Positions 12,427 to 19,379 of a stretch of DNA of 21,054 bases are shown here, piece by piece. The stretch is from Hyphomicrobiales bacterium (GTDB lineage: Bacteria; Pseudomonadota; Alphaproteobacteria; Rhizobiales; JAJFHC01). The notes under the pieces are model-generated. The model saw only the letters and a program-made list of their open reading frames with translations. It was not told the DNA's origin and ran no database searches. The stretch's first letter is position 1; each line of letters opens with the position of its first letter. The DNA is taken from contig JAJFHC010000300.1 of assembly GCA_021775835.1 (NCBI GenBank), positions 1 through 21,054 of the forward strand, given 5' to 3'. Position numbers and translations under genes: made by a program.

Positions 12427-14664
12427 TCACGCCTGTGGAACGGGCTTGGGCGCTGTTGCTATTTTGGCAGCGGCACCGGCGGCGGCCTGTTGATTGGCGG
12501 TCAGTTCATCTTCGTCGTCGTCGTCGTCATCCACCACGACACGAACCTCCGGCCGGGCGAATTCAATGCCGTGTTCCTTGAACGCGTTCTGGACCGCCAC
12601 GAAGGCTTCCTTGCGAATCATGAACTGGCGGCCCGGTTTGGACATGAACTTGGCCCGTATGATCAGCCCGTAGTCGTCAACTTCGAGCACTCCCTGGGAC
12701 TTGAGCGGCTGGATGAAATCCTCCGCGATGGCTTCGTTCTCGAGCAGGTCGTTACCGATCTGCTTGAAGATGCGCTTGACCTTCTTGACGTCGGTGTCGA
12801 ACGGCACCCGGAATTTTAGCTTCATGATTGCCCAGTCGCGCGAATAGTTGGTCAGTGTCTTGATTTCACCGAACGGTACCGTGTGAACAGCACCCCGGTG
12901 ATGACGCAACCGCAATGACCGGATCGACATCTTTTCGACCGTGCCCTTGACGTCGCCTACATCGATGTATTCCCCGAGCCTGAAAGCATCGTCGATCAGG
13001 AAGAAAGCGCCTGACACGATATCGCGCACCAGCGTCTGGGATCCGAAACCGATCGCCAGGCCGACAACGCCGGCACCCGCCAGGATCGGGGCGATATCGA
13101 TGCCGAGAGAAGCAAGCGTTATCATGATCACGATGATGCCGAGCGTAATCTGTACTGTGCGCTTGAGCAGAGGCAGCAAGGTGCGCATGCGCGACAGCCC
13201 CTGACCGCCGATCTCCATCTCGCCCGCATCGACGCCGGATTCGGCAAGGGCCGCGTCTTCTTCCATGATCTTGCGGTCGATGAAGATCTGAAGGGTCTGC
13301 CAGACGATGTAGGCGACCAGCAGGGTCAGTGTAATCTGGAACAAAGCGCCCGTGGCCTGACCGCCGATGCCGCTTTCAGCCATTCCGACCGGGTTGATCC
13401 GCCAGGCCGACGCCAGGACGATGACGACACCGAACAAGAGCGCCAGCCTGGCGCCTCGTGCCGTCGCCCCAAGCGCGGTCTTGCCCTCATCCAGAAGCCG
13501 CGTCGTATCACGCCGCAACAGGGCATCGAGGCTGGGCAGCACTGCAAACAATCCAATCGTGAACAGGCCCGCACCGTACGGCACGAAGTCGCGAAGCAGT
13601 TCGATGACCACGAGACTCACCCACAGAACAACGACGAATGCGGCAAAAATCCACGGCCAGAGTTCGGAGAAGATGCGGATCGCCGTGCCCGGTTGCGCGT
13701 CGCCGGCGATATCGCTGGAGATTGCCCGGCGGCCGGACAGGATTGTGTACACCAGCAATGTGGTGGTGATCGTCCCCACAAGGATCAGGAATAGCTCGTG
13801 GACAAAGCCCAGAATACCCAAGGTGCCAAACAAGGCGCACGTGAAATAGGCAAAAGCGCCGAACGCCACGGTCAACAGGGCGGTGCGATGAAGCGATGCG
13901 GCGTCGGCGTCGCTGTAAAGAGGCAGCCGAAGCTCTGGCCGTCCCGGTGCGTGAAAAGCTTCGGACAAAGCTGCGATCGCCCGAAAAATGCCCGCCGCCG
14001 ACAGATAGAAGAAGAACGCGATCCGGTCCTTCTGGGTGTCGTCGAAGAAAACGAGATAGATCGCGGTTGCGATGGCGAGAAATATCGCCAACGCGATGAA
14101 CCGCTGGAGAACAGTGGAGAGAAGGCGCTTGACCTTGTAGCGCGTGCCTCGGTAACCGGTCGCTGCCTCACCACCGGAAACCGCAGACTTCAAACGCCCC
14201 TTTACCGCCATCTCCGCCAGCCAGCCCAGTCCCATGGAAATCGCGACTGCGAAGAAGAACCACATGACACCGCCGTCTTTGCGGTCAGCCGTAAATTTTG
14301 CCCAGGCTCTTGGAAAAACGTCGGGCAGTTCTTTTACGGAACGAAAGATACCGTCGAGTTCCTTGCTGAGCACGCCCAGATCGCGCTGAAAACGATAGAT
14401 AATTACAGCGGGGTTGAATTCCTCTGCAGGTTTCGCCTTGGCGTTTTTCTCTTCCGCCAGGCTTTCAAGCAGGATGCGGCGAACGTCTTCATTGGACAAC
14501 TGCTTCGCAATCGCATCCGCGGTGAGTTTGTTTCTCAACTGTGCCTGCTGGGCATCGGCCGGCAGTCCGGCAAGCAAAATGATCACGAAGGCGACGACCG
14601 GTGCCAATAGCACGGTCCACTTCATAAAACAGGCAGGCCGGCTGATTGTCTGTTTCCACTGCAT
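12427..14664 (-). CDS. Large MscS-type mechanosensitive channel
   Basis: The protein has 745 residues from ATG 14664, chosen for the GGGGAAG six bases upstream; a TTG at 14709 would add 15 residues. It has a signal peptide (FMKWTVLLAPVVAFVIILLA, then ADAQQAQ), then a periplasmic helical region to about residue 130. Several membrane segments follow, at about 133-152, 186-206, 264-310, 336-356, 365-380, 405-420 and 438-462, before the MscS core. In the core (about 500-705) the pore helix IDIAPILAGAGVVGLAIGFG is followed by SQTLVRDIVSGAFFLIDDAF and the beta domain EYIDVGDVKGTVEKMSIRSL. The C-terminus has six consecutive Asp residues (712-717) and an Ala-rich tail. Such channels release osmolytes on hypo-osmotic shock. 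It is transcribed alone. Confidence 0.93.
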   Translation of the reverse strand: MQWKQTISRPACFMKWTVLLAPVVAFVIILLAGLPADAQQAQLRNKLTADAIAKQLSNEDVRRILLESLAEEKNAKAKPAEEFNPAVIIYRFQRDLGVLSKELDGIFRSVKELPDVFPRAWAKFTADRKDGGVMWFFFAVAISMGLGWLAEMAVKGRLKSAVSGGEAATGYRGTRYKVKRLLSTVLQRFIALAIFLAIATAIYLVFFDDTQKDRIAFFFYLSAAGIFRAIAALSEAFHAPGRPELRLPLYSDADAASLHRTALLTVAFGAFAYFTCALFGTLGILGFVHELFLILVGTITTTLLVYTILSGRRAISSDIAGDAQPGTAIRIFSELWPWIFAAFVVVLWVSLVVIELLRDFVPYGAGLFTIGLFAVLPSLDALLRRDTTRLLDEGKTALGATARGARLALLFGVVIVLASAWRINPVGMAESGIGGQATGALFQITLTLLVAYIVWQTLQIFIDRKIMEEDAALAESGVDAGEMEIGGQGLSRMRTLLPLLKRTVQITLGIIVIMITLASLGIDIAPILAGAGVVGLAIGFGSQTLVRDIVSGAFFLIDDAFRLGEYIDVGDVKGTVEKMSIRSLRLRHHRGAVHTVPFGEIKTLTNYSRDWAIMKLKFRVPFDTDVKKVKRIFKQIGNDLLENEAIAEDFIQPLKSQGVLEVDDYGLIIRAKFMSKPGRQFMIRKEAFVAVQNAFKEHGIEFARPEVRVVVDDDDDDEDELTANQQAAAGAAAKIATAPKPVPQA

Positions 14665-14876
14665 CTCGACTTCCCCACCCCTGTCACCCGTCAGAATCCG
14701 CTGCACCAAAGGACCATGGTACGAAGCTTGCTGTCAACGCACCTGCCTGTGAGACCGCTTTGTGTTGCAGATCGGAAATCTTTGAGGTCATTTCACGCAC
14801 ATTGAGGTATAGGACTGTGAGATGCGGCATGGGAATCAATTCATGATCGGCCGTTCACGTTCGAAAAGGTAATGAG

Positions 14877-15131
14877 ATGTCGGATACAGAAAATGAACTG
14901 TTCTCCTCAATGCTGGGGGCAAGTGAGGCGGAGACTGTCAAGATACTGATCGATCTGATCGCACTGATATCGTCGGGCAACCCCATCAGCCTCGACGATG
15001 TAGAAACCCAGCTTACCCGGACCTGCGATGACATCGAAAACCGGCAGGGCGGCATCCCGACCGCCAAATACAAGGCCTTGCTCAAATATGTCGCCGCCAT
15101 GAAGCAGGCAGAAACTGCGGCCCTCTCCTAA
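14877..15131 (+). CDS. Small acidic hypothetical protein (84 residues)
   Basis: AAAAGGTAATGAG before ATG 14877 is a good ribosome site. The product is helical and acidic: MSDTENELFSSMLGASEAET, a hydrophobic helix VKILIDLIALISSGNPISL, then DDVETQLTRTCDDIENRQGG and a basic end, AKYKALLKYVAAMKQAE. There is no signal peptide, and the hydrophobic stretch is amphipathic rather than membrane spanning. I recognise no family; a small cytoplasmic helical protein, perhaps dimeric, fits. It is divergent from the MscS gene and ends 20 bases before the convergent GT61 gene. The opposite strand is also open here, but it lacks a comparable ribosome site and its product is a low-complexity shadow. Confidence 0.6.
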   Translation: MSDTENELFSSMLGASEAETVKILIDLIALISSGNPISLDDVETQLTRTCDDIENRQGGIPTAKYKALLKYVAAMKQAETAALS

Positions 15132-15151
15132 GAAGATCGCCCGTTGATCCC

Positions 15152-16318
15152 TTACGATCCGTTGCGCGGCGCGATACCGATGCTCTCGAGGACCATCTGA
15201 AAATGTGCAGGGTCTATGGTGAAATCCTCATTTGCCCGGCGGTTGGATCGTTCAACATCGGTCTTGGTATAGGCATAGGCATGCCCCATCCCTACTGAGA
15301 GCCTGTGATAGGCATCGACAGAGCCGGTCGGAAACAGTTCAACGACCTTCGTTCCCGGCTCGCAAAAGACCAGGTTTGAAAGCCCGGCGCCATGCGGCGA
15401 GATCACGGCCTCGGCGCTTGCGAACATGTCCACCTGTTCCTGAAACGGCCTCTGTTCGGAAACGATGAGTTCAAACCCCAGTGGTTCGAGAATGGCGAAG
15501 ATTTCGTCTTCGTTGAGCAGGCGACGGTTCTTGGCGGCTGCCCTGGATATGTAGAGCCTGCGTTTTTCACCCAAATCAGCGATCTGGGGAGACGGCGGAA
15601 ACCTTTCGCGCAACAGGCTCAAAACCCAGTCAAAGTAATGGTAGCCGTTCAATATCTGATGGCACGGAACCACCAGTTCATCGGCTTTGATCCAGGGGTG
15701 CTCGTTTGCATCGATAAAACGATCCTGAAACTCGCTGAAATAGGCAAGTGTTTCCTCCTGAAACTTGTGCGCCTTCGTCTGGATGTAGATCCGGTCGTCC
15801 GGCCCAATCTCCTCAATCGCAAGTTGCAACCTGGGCAAGACATCGAACAACCAGTGATAGAAGAAGTGCTGGTCTGAGCCGGTCACGGCAAAAACCTTGC
15901 CGGCAAAGTGTTCCGGCTTTGCCATTTCACGCATGTAGGGTGCCGAAATGCCGTCACGTCGCAACCGCCAACGGTATTTTCTCATCTGACGCTGGGTATG
16001 TATTGCACCGCTAACGGGACGTCCCCGTTCATTGAAGACAAAACCGAGCGTGTCGGCAGACCCGTGGGGAATGCTGACAATCGAATTCATGAGCTGGGGA
16101 AAAGGCTCGTCCGTGTCCCAGGGCACATCCCTTGGCAGGCCCTCAGGCCGCTCGAGATCGAACGGGCGCGGTTTTTCACGCTCCCGTTTGTCATACTTAT
16201 CAGACGATACCGGGAAATAGGGGACTGTTCCATAACGGCGCCCGATCTCGAAGCCGTCAAAGATCGTAAACAAAAGAGGCGCCAGAGGCGTCCGCGATAT
16301 CTTGTCGAGTAGTCCCAA
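15152..16318 (-). CDS. GT61-family (DUF563) glycosyltransferase
   Basis: The protein has 388 residues from a TTG start at 16318. AGGAAG lies five bases upstream and no in-frame ATG occurs before residue 77, so TTG is well supported. The family pattern is visible in order: HFFYHWLFDVLPRL (151-164), KRRLYISRAAAKNRRLLNED (252-271), a Rossmann-like strand GFELIVSEQRPFQEQV, then the hallmark SPHGAGLSNLVFCEPGTKVV (307-326) and ELFP. GT61 enzymes transfer sugars in polysaccharide or glycoprotein synthesis and are common in Alphaproteobacteria, often in exopolysaccharide or capsule loci. There is no membrane span, so it is cytoplasmic or peripheral. It lies 103 bases after the DenD-like gene on the same strand. 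Whether it belongs to that operon is uncertain. Confidence 0.88.
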   Translation of the reverse strand: MGLLDKISRTPLAPLLFTIFDGFEIGRRYGTVPYFPVSSDKYDKREREKPRPFDLERPEGLPRDVPWDTDEPFPQLMNSIVSIPHGSADTLGFVFNERGRPVSGAIHTQRQMRKYRWRLRRDGISAPYMREMAKPEHFAGKVFAVTGSDQHFFYHWLFDVLPRLQLAIEEIGPDDRIYIQTKAHKFQEETLAYFSEFQDRFIDANEHPWIKADELVVPCHQILNGYHYFDWVLSLLRERFPPSPQIADLGEKRRLYISRAAAKNRRLLNEDEIFAILEPLGFELIVSEQRPFQEQVDMFASAEAVISPHGAGLSNLVFCEPGTKVVELFPTGSVDAYHRLSVGMGHAYAYTKTDVERSNRRANEDFTIDPAHFQMVLESIGIAPRNGS

Positions 16319-16421
16319 AACGTCTTCCTAGATCCCGACCGGCATCGTCAATGCTATCCCTGCCCAGTTCAGTGCGCAGCCCCAAAGTCCTGCAAGTTCA
16401 TTCGTCGGAGAGCGATTCTTT

Positions 16422-17405
16422 TCAGTGCGTTGTGCCGTCGAGCTCATCCTCGATGAAAACCTGGATAATCGAGTCCATGTCCTGCTCTGTGGTAAATCCC
16501 AGTTCAGTCGCCCGGGCCGCGTTGAAGTTGCGCGGCCAGCCAGCGACGATTTCGGAAATGAATGCATCCGGTTGCCAGTCAATCCGGCCGACCGGCTCGG
16601 ATCCAGCAACGCGGCCAAGGGCCTCGACCATTTCTCCCACAGTGACTGCTATGCCCGGCATGGTGAGATTGCGCCGCGGCCCGATCTTCGCGCCATCGAG
16701 GCCGGCGGCGTGGATCAGGAATCCGACTGCCGAGCGCGGCGAAGCCATCCAGTGCATCACATCAGCCGACACAGGACATATCGCCCGTTGACCCATGAGA
16801 GGTTCGCGGAGAATGCCGGAGAAGAATCCGGATGCCGCCTTGTTCGGTTTGCCGGGGCGAACCACGATGGTCGGCAAACGGATTCCGACGCCGTCGAGCA
16901 TGCCCTTGCGGGTAAGATCCGACAGCATCAGCTCACCCATCGCCTTCTGCGCCCCGTAGGATGTCAGCGGGGTCGAGTGAAACTCGTCGTCGATGGCTTC
17001 CGGGAACGGTGCGCCGAAGACGGCGATCGAACTGGTAAACACCAGCCTCGGGTTAAAGCCGCCTTCCCGAACGGTGTCGTACAATGCACGTGTGCCATCG
17101 AGATTGATGCGGTAACCCTTGTCGAAATCGAGTTCCGCCTCACCGCTGACGATTGCCGCCAAGTGAAAAACAACATCGGGTTTCAGGGACGCAAGTCTGT
17201 CGTAGGCGCCTTGAGCCGAAATATCGGCGGCCTGGGTGTCAAAGGCAATATCCGAACCGTCGGCACCTTCGGGCACGGACGGCGCAACGATATCCATCAG
17301 CAGCATGTGCGTGATGGCCCGGCCATTGAGCGAGCCGTCCGCTACGAGCCTTTCGGTCAGCTTGCGCCCAATCAGACCGGCGGCTCCTGTGATAGCGATC
17401 TTCAT
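16422..17405 (-). CDS. denD: DenD-like NAD-dependent dehydrogenase (D-erythronate dehydrogenase family)
   Basis: The protein has 327 residues from ATG 17405, where MKIAITGAAGLIG begins; upstream extension to 17507 has no family similarity. It is an extended SDR of the epimerase/dehydratase class: Gly motif at 7-13, HLAAIVSGEAELDFDKGYRI, TSSIAVFGAPFPEAIDDEF with Ser125/126, then TSYGAQKAMGE with Tyr150 and Lys154. The phrases IRLPTIVVRPGKPNKAASGF and TMPGIAVTVGEM are characteristic of DenD, which oxidises D-erythronate to 2-dehydro-D-erythronate. The usual DenD partners (OtnI, OtnK or DtnK, OtnC) are absent here. Instead it ends a sugar-acid dehydratase, SDR and FAH gene set, 34 bases after the FAH gene, so it may act on another aldonate or on a by-product of that route. 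The symbol is given for family membership. Confidence 0.85.
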   Translation of the reverse strand: MKIAITGAAGLIGRKLTERLVADGSLNGRAITHMLLMDIVAPSVPEGADGSDIAFDTQAADISAQGAYDRLASLKPDVVFHLAAIVSGEAELDFDKGYRINLDGTRALYDTVREGGFNPRLVFTSSIAVFGAPFPEAIDDEFHSTPLTSYGAQKAMGELMLSDLTRKGMLDGVGIRLPTIVVRPGKPNKAASGFFSGILREPLMGQRAICPVSADVMHWMASPRSAVGFLIHAAGLDGAKIGPRRNLTMPGIAVTVGEMVEALGRVAGSEPVGRIDWQPDAFISEIVAGWPRNFNAARATELGFTTEQDMDSIIQVFIEDELDGTTH

Positions 17406-17439
17406 AGCGCCCGTCTCGATTTCTGTCTTAAATCCTGCC

Positions 17440-18288
17440 TCAACCAGGCCACGCCACAACCTTCTGGCGCTGTTCGCCCAGTCCCTGGATACCGACGTGC
17501 ATTTCATCGCCGGGCTTGAGGAAGGTCTGCGGGTTCATGCCCATGCCAACGCCGGGAGGTGTACCTGTGGGAATGATATCGCCGGGCAGCAAGGTCATGA
17601 ACTGGCTGATATAGTGTACCAGGTGGGCGACCCCGAAGATCATCGTCCGGGTGTTGCCGGTCTGGCGCCGTTCACCGCTCACATCCAGGAACATGTCGAG
17701 ATTCTGGATATCGTCGATTTCGTCCTTGGTCACCATCCAGGGTCCGGTTGGCCCGAACGTGTTGCAACCCTTGCCCTTGACCCACTGGCCCTTGCGCTCG
17801 ATCTGGAATTCCCGTTCGGACACGTCATTGACGATGCAGAAACCTGCCACATGATCCATGGCATCGGCCTCGTCGACATAGCTTGCCTCGGTCCCGATGT
17901 CGATGCCGAGTTCCACTTCCCAGTCGGTCTTGACCGAGTTCCGGGGAATGATGACGTTATCGTTAGGCCCGACGATGGCTGTCGTCGCCTTCATGAAGAG
18001 GATCGGTTCCGATGGTGGTTTGGCGCCGGTTTCATGGGCATGATCGATGTAGTTCAATCCAACGCAAAGCATCTTCGAGATGTTGCCGACACAAGGTCCC
18101 AGACGTGGATCGCCGGTCACTTCAGGAAGCGACGTCGGGTCGATCGCCTGCAACCGCGCGAGGCTCTCGGCCGACAGTGTTTCGCCGGTTACATCATTCA
18201 CATGACCGGACAGGTCACGGATCGTGCCGCTGTCATCAAGCAGGCCGGGCTTTTCGGCACCGGCTGGTCCATACCGCAACAGTTTCAT
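17440..18288 (-). CDS. Fumarylacetoacetate-hydrolase-family enzyme, probably 2,4-diketo-3-deoxy-sugar-acid hydrolase
   Basis: The protein has 282 residues, with GGGAG five bases before the ATG. The FAH fold is clear: KMLCVGLNYIDHAHETGAKP (72-91) opens the catalytic domain, and the metal ligands are Glu124 and Glu126 in DWEVELG with Asp155 in NDVSERE. TFGPTGPWMVT, IPTGTPPGVGMGMNP and LKPGDEMHVGIQGLG follow. Close relatives are often labelled ureidoglycolate lyase, but with a sugar-acid dehydratase and an SDR in the same cluster the better fit is the hydrolase that splits 2,4-diketo-3-deoxy acids into pyruvate and a hydroxy acid, as in the oxidative L-fucose and L-rhamnose routes. The co-product would be lactate for a 6-deoxyhexonate or glycolate for a pentonate. 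It is cytoplasmic and needs Mg or Mn. Confidence 0.85.
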   Translation of the reverse strand: MKLLRYGPAGAEKPGLLDDSGTIRDLSGHVNDVTGETLSAESLARLQAIDPTSLPEVTGDPRLGPCVGNISKMLCVGLNYIDHAHETGAKPPSEPILFMKATTAIVGPNDNVIIPRNSVKTDWEVELGIDIGTEASYVDEADAMDHVAGFCIVNDVSEREFQIERKGQWVKGKGCNTFGPTGPWMVTKDEIDDIQNLDMFLDVSGERRQTGNTRTMIFGVAHLVHYISQFMTLLPGDIIPTGTPPGVGMGMNPQTFLKPGDEMHVGIQGLGEQRQKVVAWPG

Positions 18289-18557
18289 GTGTTTGCTCCC
18301 AGTTTTTACATCGTTGATTCAGATTTCGCCGGACATTAGGCGGTCAATAGGCATCCGCCAATACGTGAATTGCCGCAGGTGCCTAAATCCTCGTGACACG
18401 ATGACCACTCATGAAGGCGATACATTCTCGACTTACCGTTCCCCCGGCCTCCGCGCCGGGGTCCACTCTCAAACGACGTTGTCCGCGGCATCCAAAATTG
18501 GGTCCCGGATCGCTCTGCGCTTGTCCGGGAAACGGATATGGGTGGCCGAACTCAACG
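18289..18557. other. Gap inside the sugar-acid cluster with palindromes, no gene
   Basis: These 269 bases separate the SDR and FAH genes, longer than the other gaps in the cluster. I see no gene in it. The left part contains TTGACC on the minus strand (around 18340) but no convincing -10, so a separate FAH promoter is only possible. The right part holds the composite palindrome listed separately, which may attenuate or stabilise the transcript. Confidence 0.5.
18436..18536. repeat. Composite palindromic extragenic repeat (REP/BIME-like)
   Basis: There are two hairpins: CCCCGGC/GCCGGGG at 18442-18448 and 18455-18461, and TCCCGGA/TCCGGGA at 18503-18509 and 18524-18530. They are arranged head to head, so the outer flanks CCGTT (left) and AACGG (right) also match inverted. 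This paired layout is that of the bacterial interspersed mosaic elements common in alphaproteobacterial intergenic DNA. Only one copy is in the window, so the repeat status is inferred from its architecture. Confidence 0.5.
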
Positions 18558-19298
18558 TTAGTTCGACCAGCCGCCATCGACCATCGACAGCGTGCCTGTC
18601 GTGAATGCACTTTCGTCGCTGCCCAGGTATAGCGCCAAAGAAGCAATTTCTTCCGCGCGTCCCAGGCGTCCCATTGGCTGGCGCGCAATAAAATCCTTCT
18701 TCGCGGCGACCGGGTCATCGAAGGCAGCAATGCGGCCGTCAAGCGAGGGGCTTTGCACGGTGCCAGGACAAATTGCATTACAGCGAACGCCCCGCCCGAC
18801 AAAATCCGCAGCGACCGACTTGGTCAAGCCGATGACAGCGGCCTTGCTGGCGCCATAAACGAACCGGTTCGGAGCCCCCTTCTCGGAACCGACCACCGAG
18901 GCCATGTTGATGATCGATCCACCGCCGGCGTCGAGCATGGCCGGCAGAAAGGCACGGATCATGCGGTACATGGCCTTGACGTTGAGGTTGAATGAAAAGT
19001 CGAAGTCTTCCTCAGGACAATCGAGGATCGTGCCGTGATGCACGAAACCTGCACAGTTGAACAGAATGTCGACGGCCCCGATGTCCGCTGCAATCGAGCC
19101 TACGGCGTCGGCGTCGGTGACATTCAGCGAACGCACGGTGGCAATGCCTTGCGCCTCAAGGCCTTCCAGCTTGGAAGCGTCGAGATCGGTGGCGGTAACG
19201 CTGGCCCCTTCCCGTGCGAACGCCAAAGCGGTCGCCCGGCCGATGCCCTGCCCTGCTGCTGTTATCAGCGCGGTCTTGCCCTTCAGTCTGTCTGTCAT
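18558..19298 (-). CDS. Classical SDR, probable 2-keto-3-deoxy-sugar-acid dehydrogenase
   Basis: The protein has 246 residues, with AGGAAA ten bases before the ATG. The classical SDR series is complete: TAAGQGIG (13-20), acidic Asp38 after beta-2 in VTATDLD indicating NAD preference, NCAG (81-84), Ser134 in NMASVVG, Tyr148 and Lys152 in YGASK, CPGTVQSPS (177-185), and the closing MVDGGW. The phrasing RFVYGASKAAVIGLTKSVAA, together with CNAICPGT and RQPMGRLGRAEEIA, matches the group that includes 2-keto-3-deoxy-L-fuconate dehydrogenase and the related BDH2/DHRS6 proteins. Placed between a sugar-acid dehydratase and an FAH hydrolase, the natural role is oxidation of the C4 hydroxyl of a 2-keto-3-deoxy acid to the 2,4-diketo acid. 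The gap to the upstream gene is 81 bases and holds a palindromic repeat. Confidence 0.87.
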   Translation of the reverse strand: MTDRLKGKTALITAAGQGIGRATALAFAREGASVTATDLDASKLEGLEAQGIATVRSLNVTDADAVGSIAADIGAVDILFNCAGFVHHGTILDCPEEDFDFSFNLNVKAMYRMIRAFLPAMLDAGGGSIINMASVVGSEKGAPNRFVYGASKAAVIGLTKSVAADFVGRGVRCNAICPGTVQSPSLDGRIAAFDDPVAAKKDFIARQPMGRLGRAEEIASLALYLGSDESAFTTGTLSMVDGGWSN

Positions 19299-19339
19299 GG
19301 AATTTCCTGTAGTTTATGTTTTTGATTGTTCAGAGCGAC

Positions 19340-19367
19340 ATGGGGAAAAGTGTGAGCGGTTTTCCGC
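19340..19367. repeat. Palindromic intergenic repeat, copy 2 (inverted)
   Basis: Read on the minus strand this is the 28-base core found at 7551-7578: GCGGAAAACCGC, one variable base, CACACTTTTCC, a second variable base and CAT, with 26 of 28 bases the same. The flanks differ, and the long outer stem of copy 1 is not preserved. It lies between the dehydratase and SDR genes of the cluster, so it is part of the operon transcript. Confidence 0.6.
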
Positions 19368-19379
19368 GCGCACCCTCGT

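Noticed and set aside
13798..14610. 270-codon plus-strand frame opposite the MscS gene
   Set aside because: It is antisense to a well-recognised channel and lacks any domain signal.
16425..17519. 364-codon plus-strand frame opposite the DenD-like gene
   Set aside because: It spans almost the same bases as a highly conserved dehydrogenase on the other strand; long antisense frames are usual in GC-rich DNA.
17440..18288. Ureidoglycolate lyase
   Set aside because: This is a common label for the family, but no purine or allantoin gene is near; the neighbours point to sugar-acid cleavage.
17236..18339. 367-codon plus-strand frame across the DenD and FAH genes
   Set aside because: It crosses two real genes on the opposite strand and shows no domain.
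18383..18802. 139-codon minus-strand frame across the SDR end and the gap
   Set aside because: It overlaps the real SDR in another frame and the remainder covers palindromic repeat DNA; there is no ribosome site or domain.
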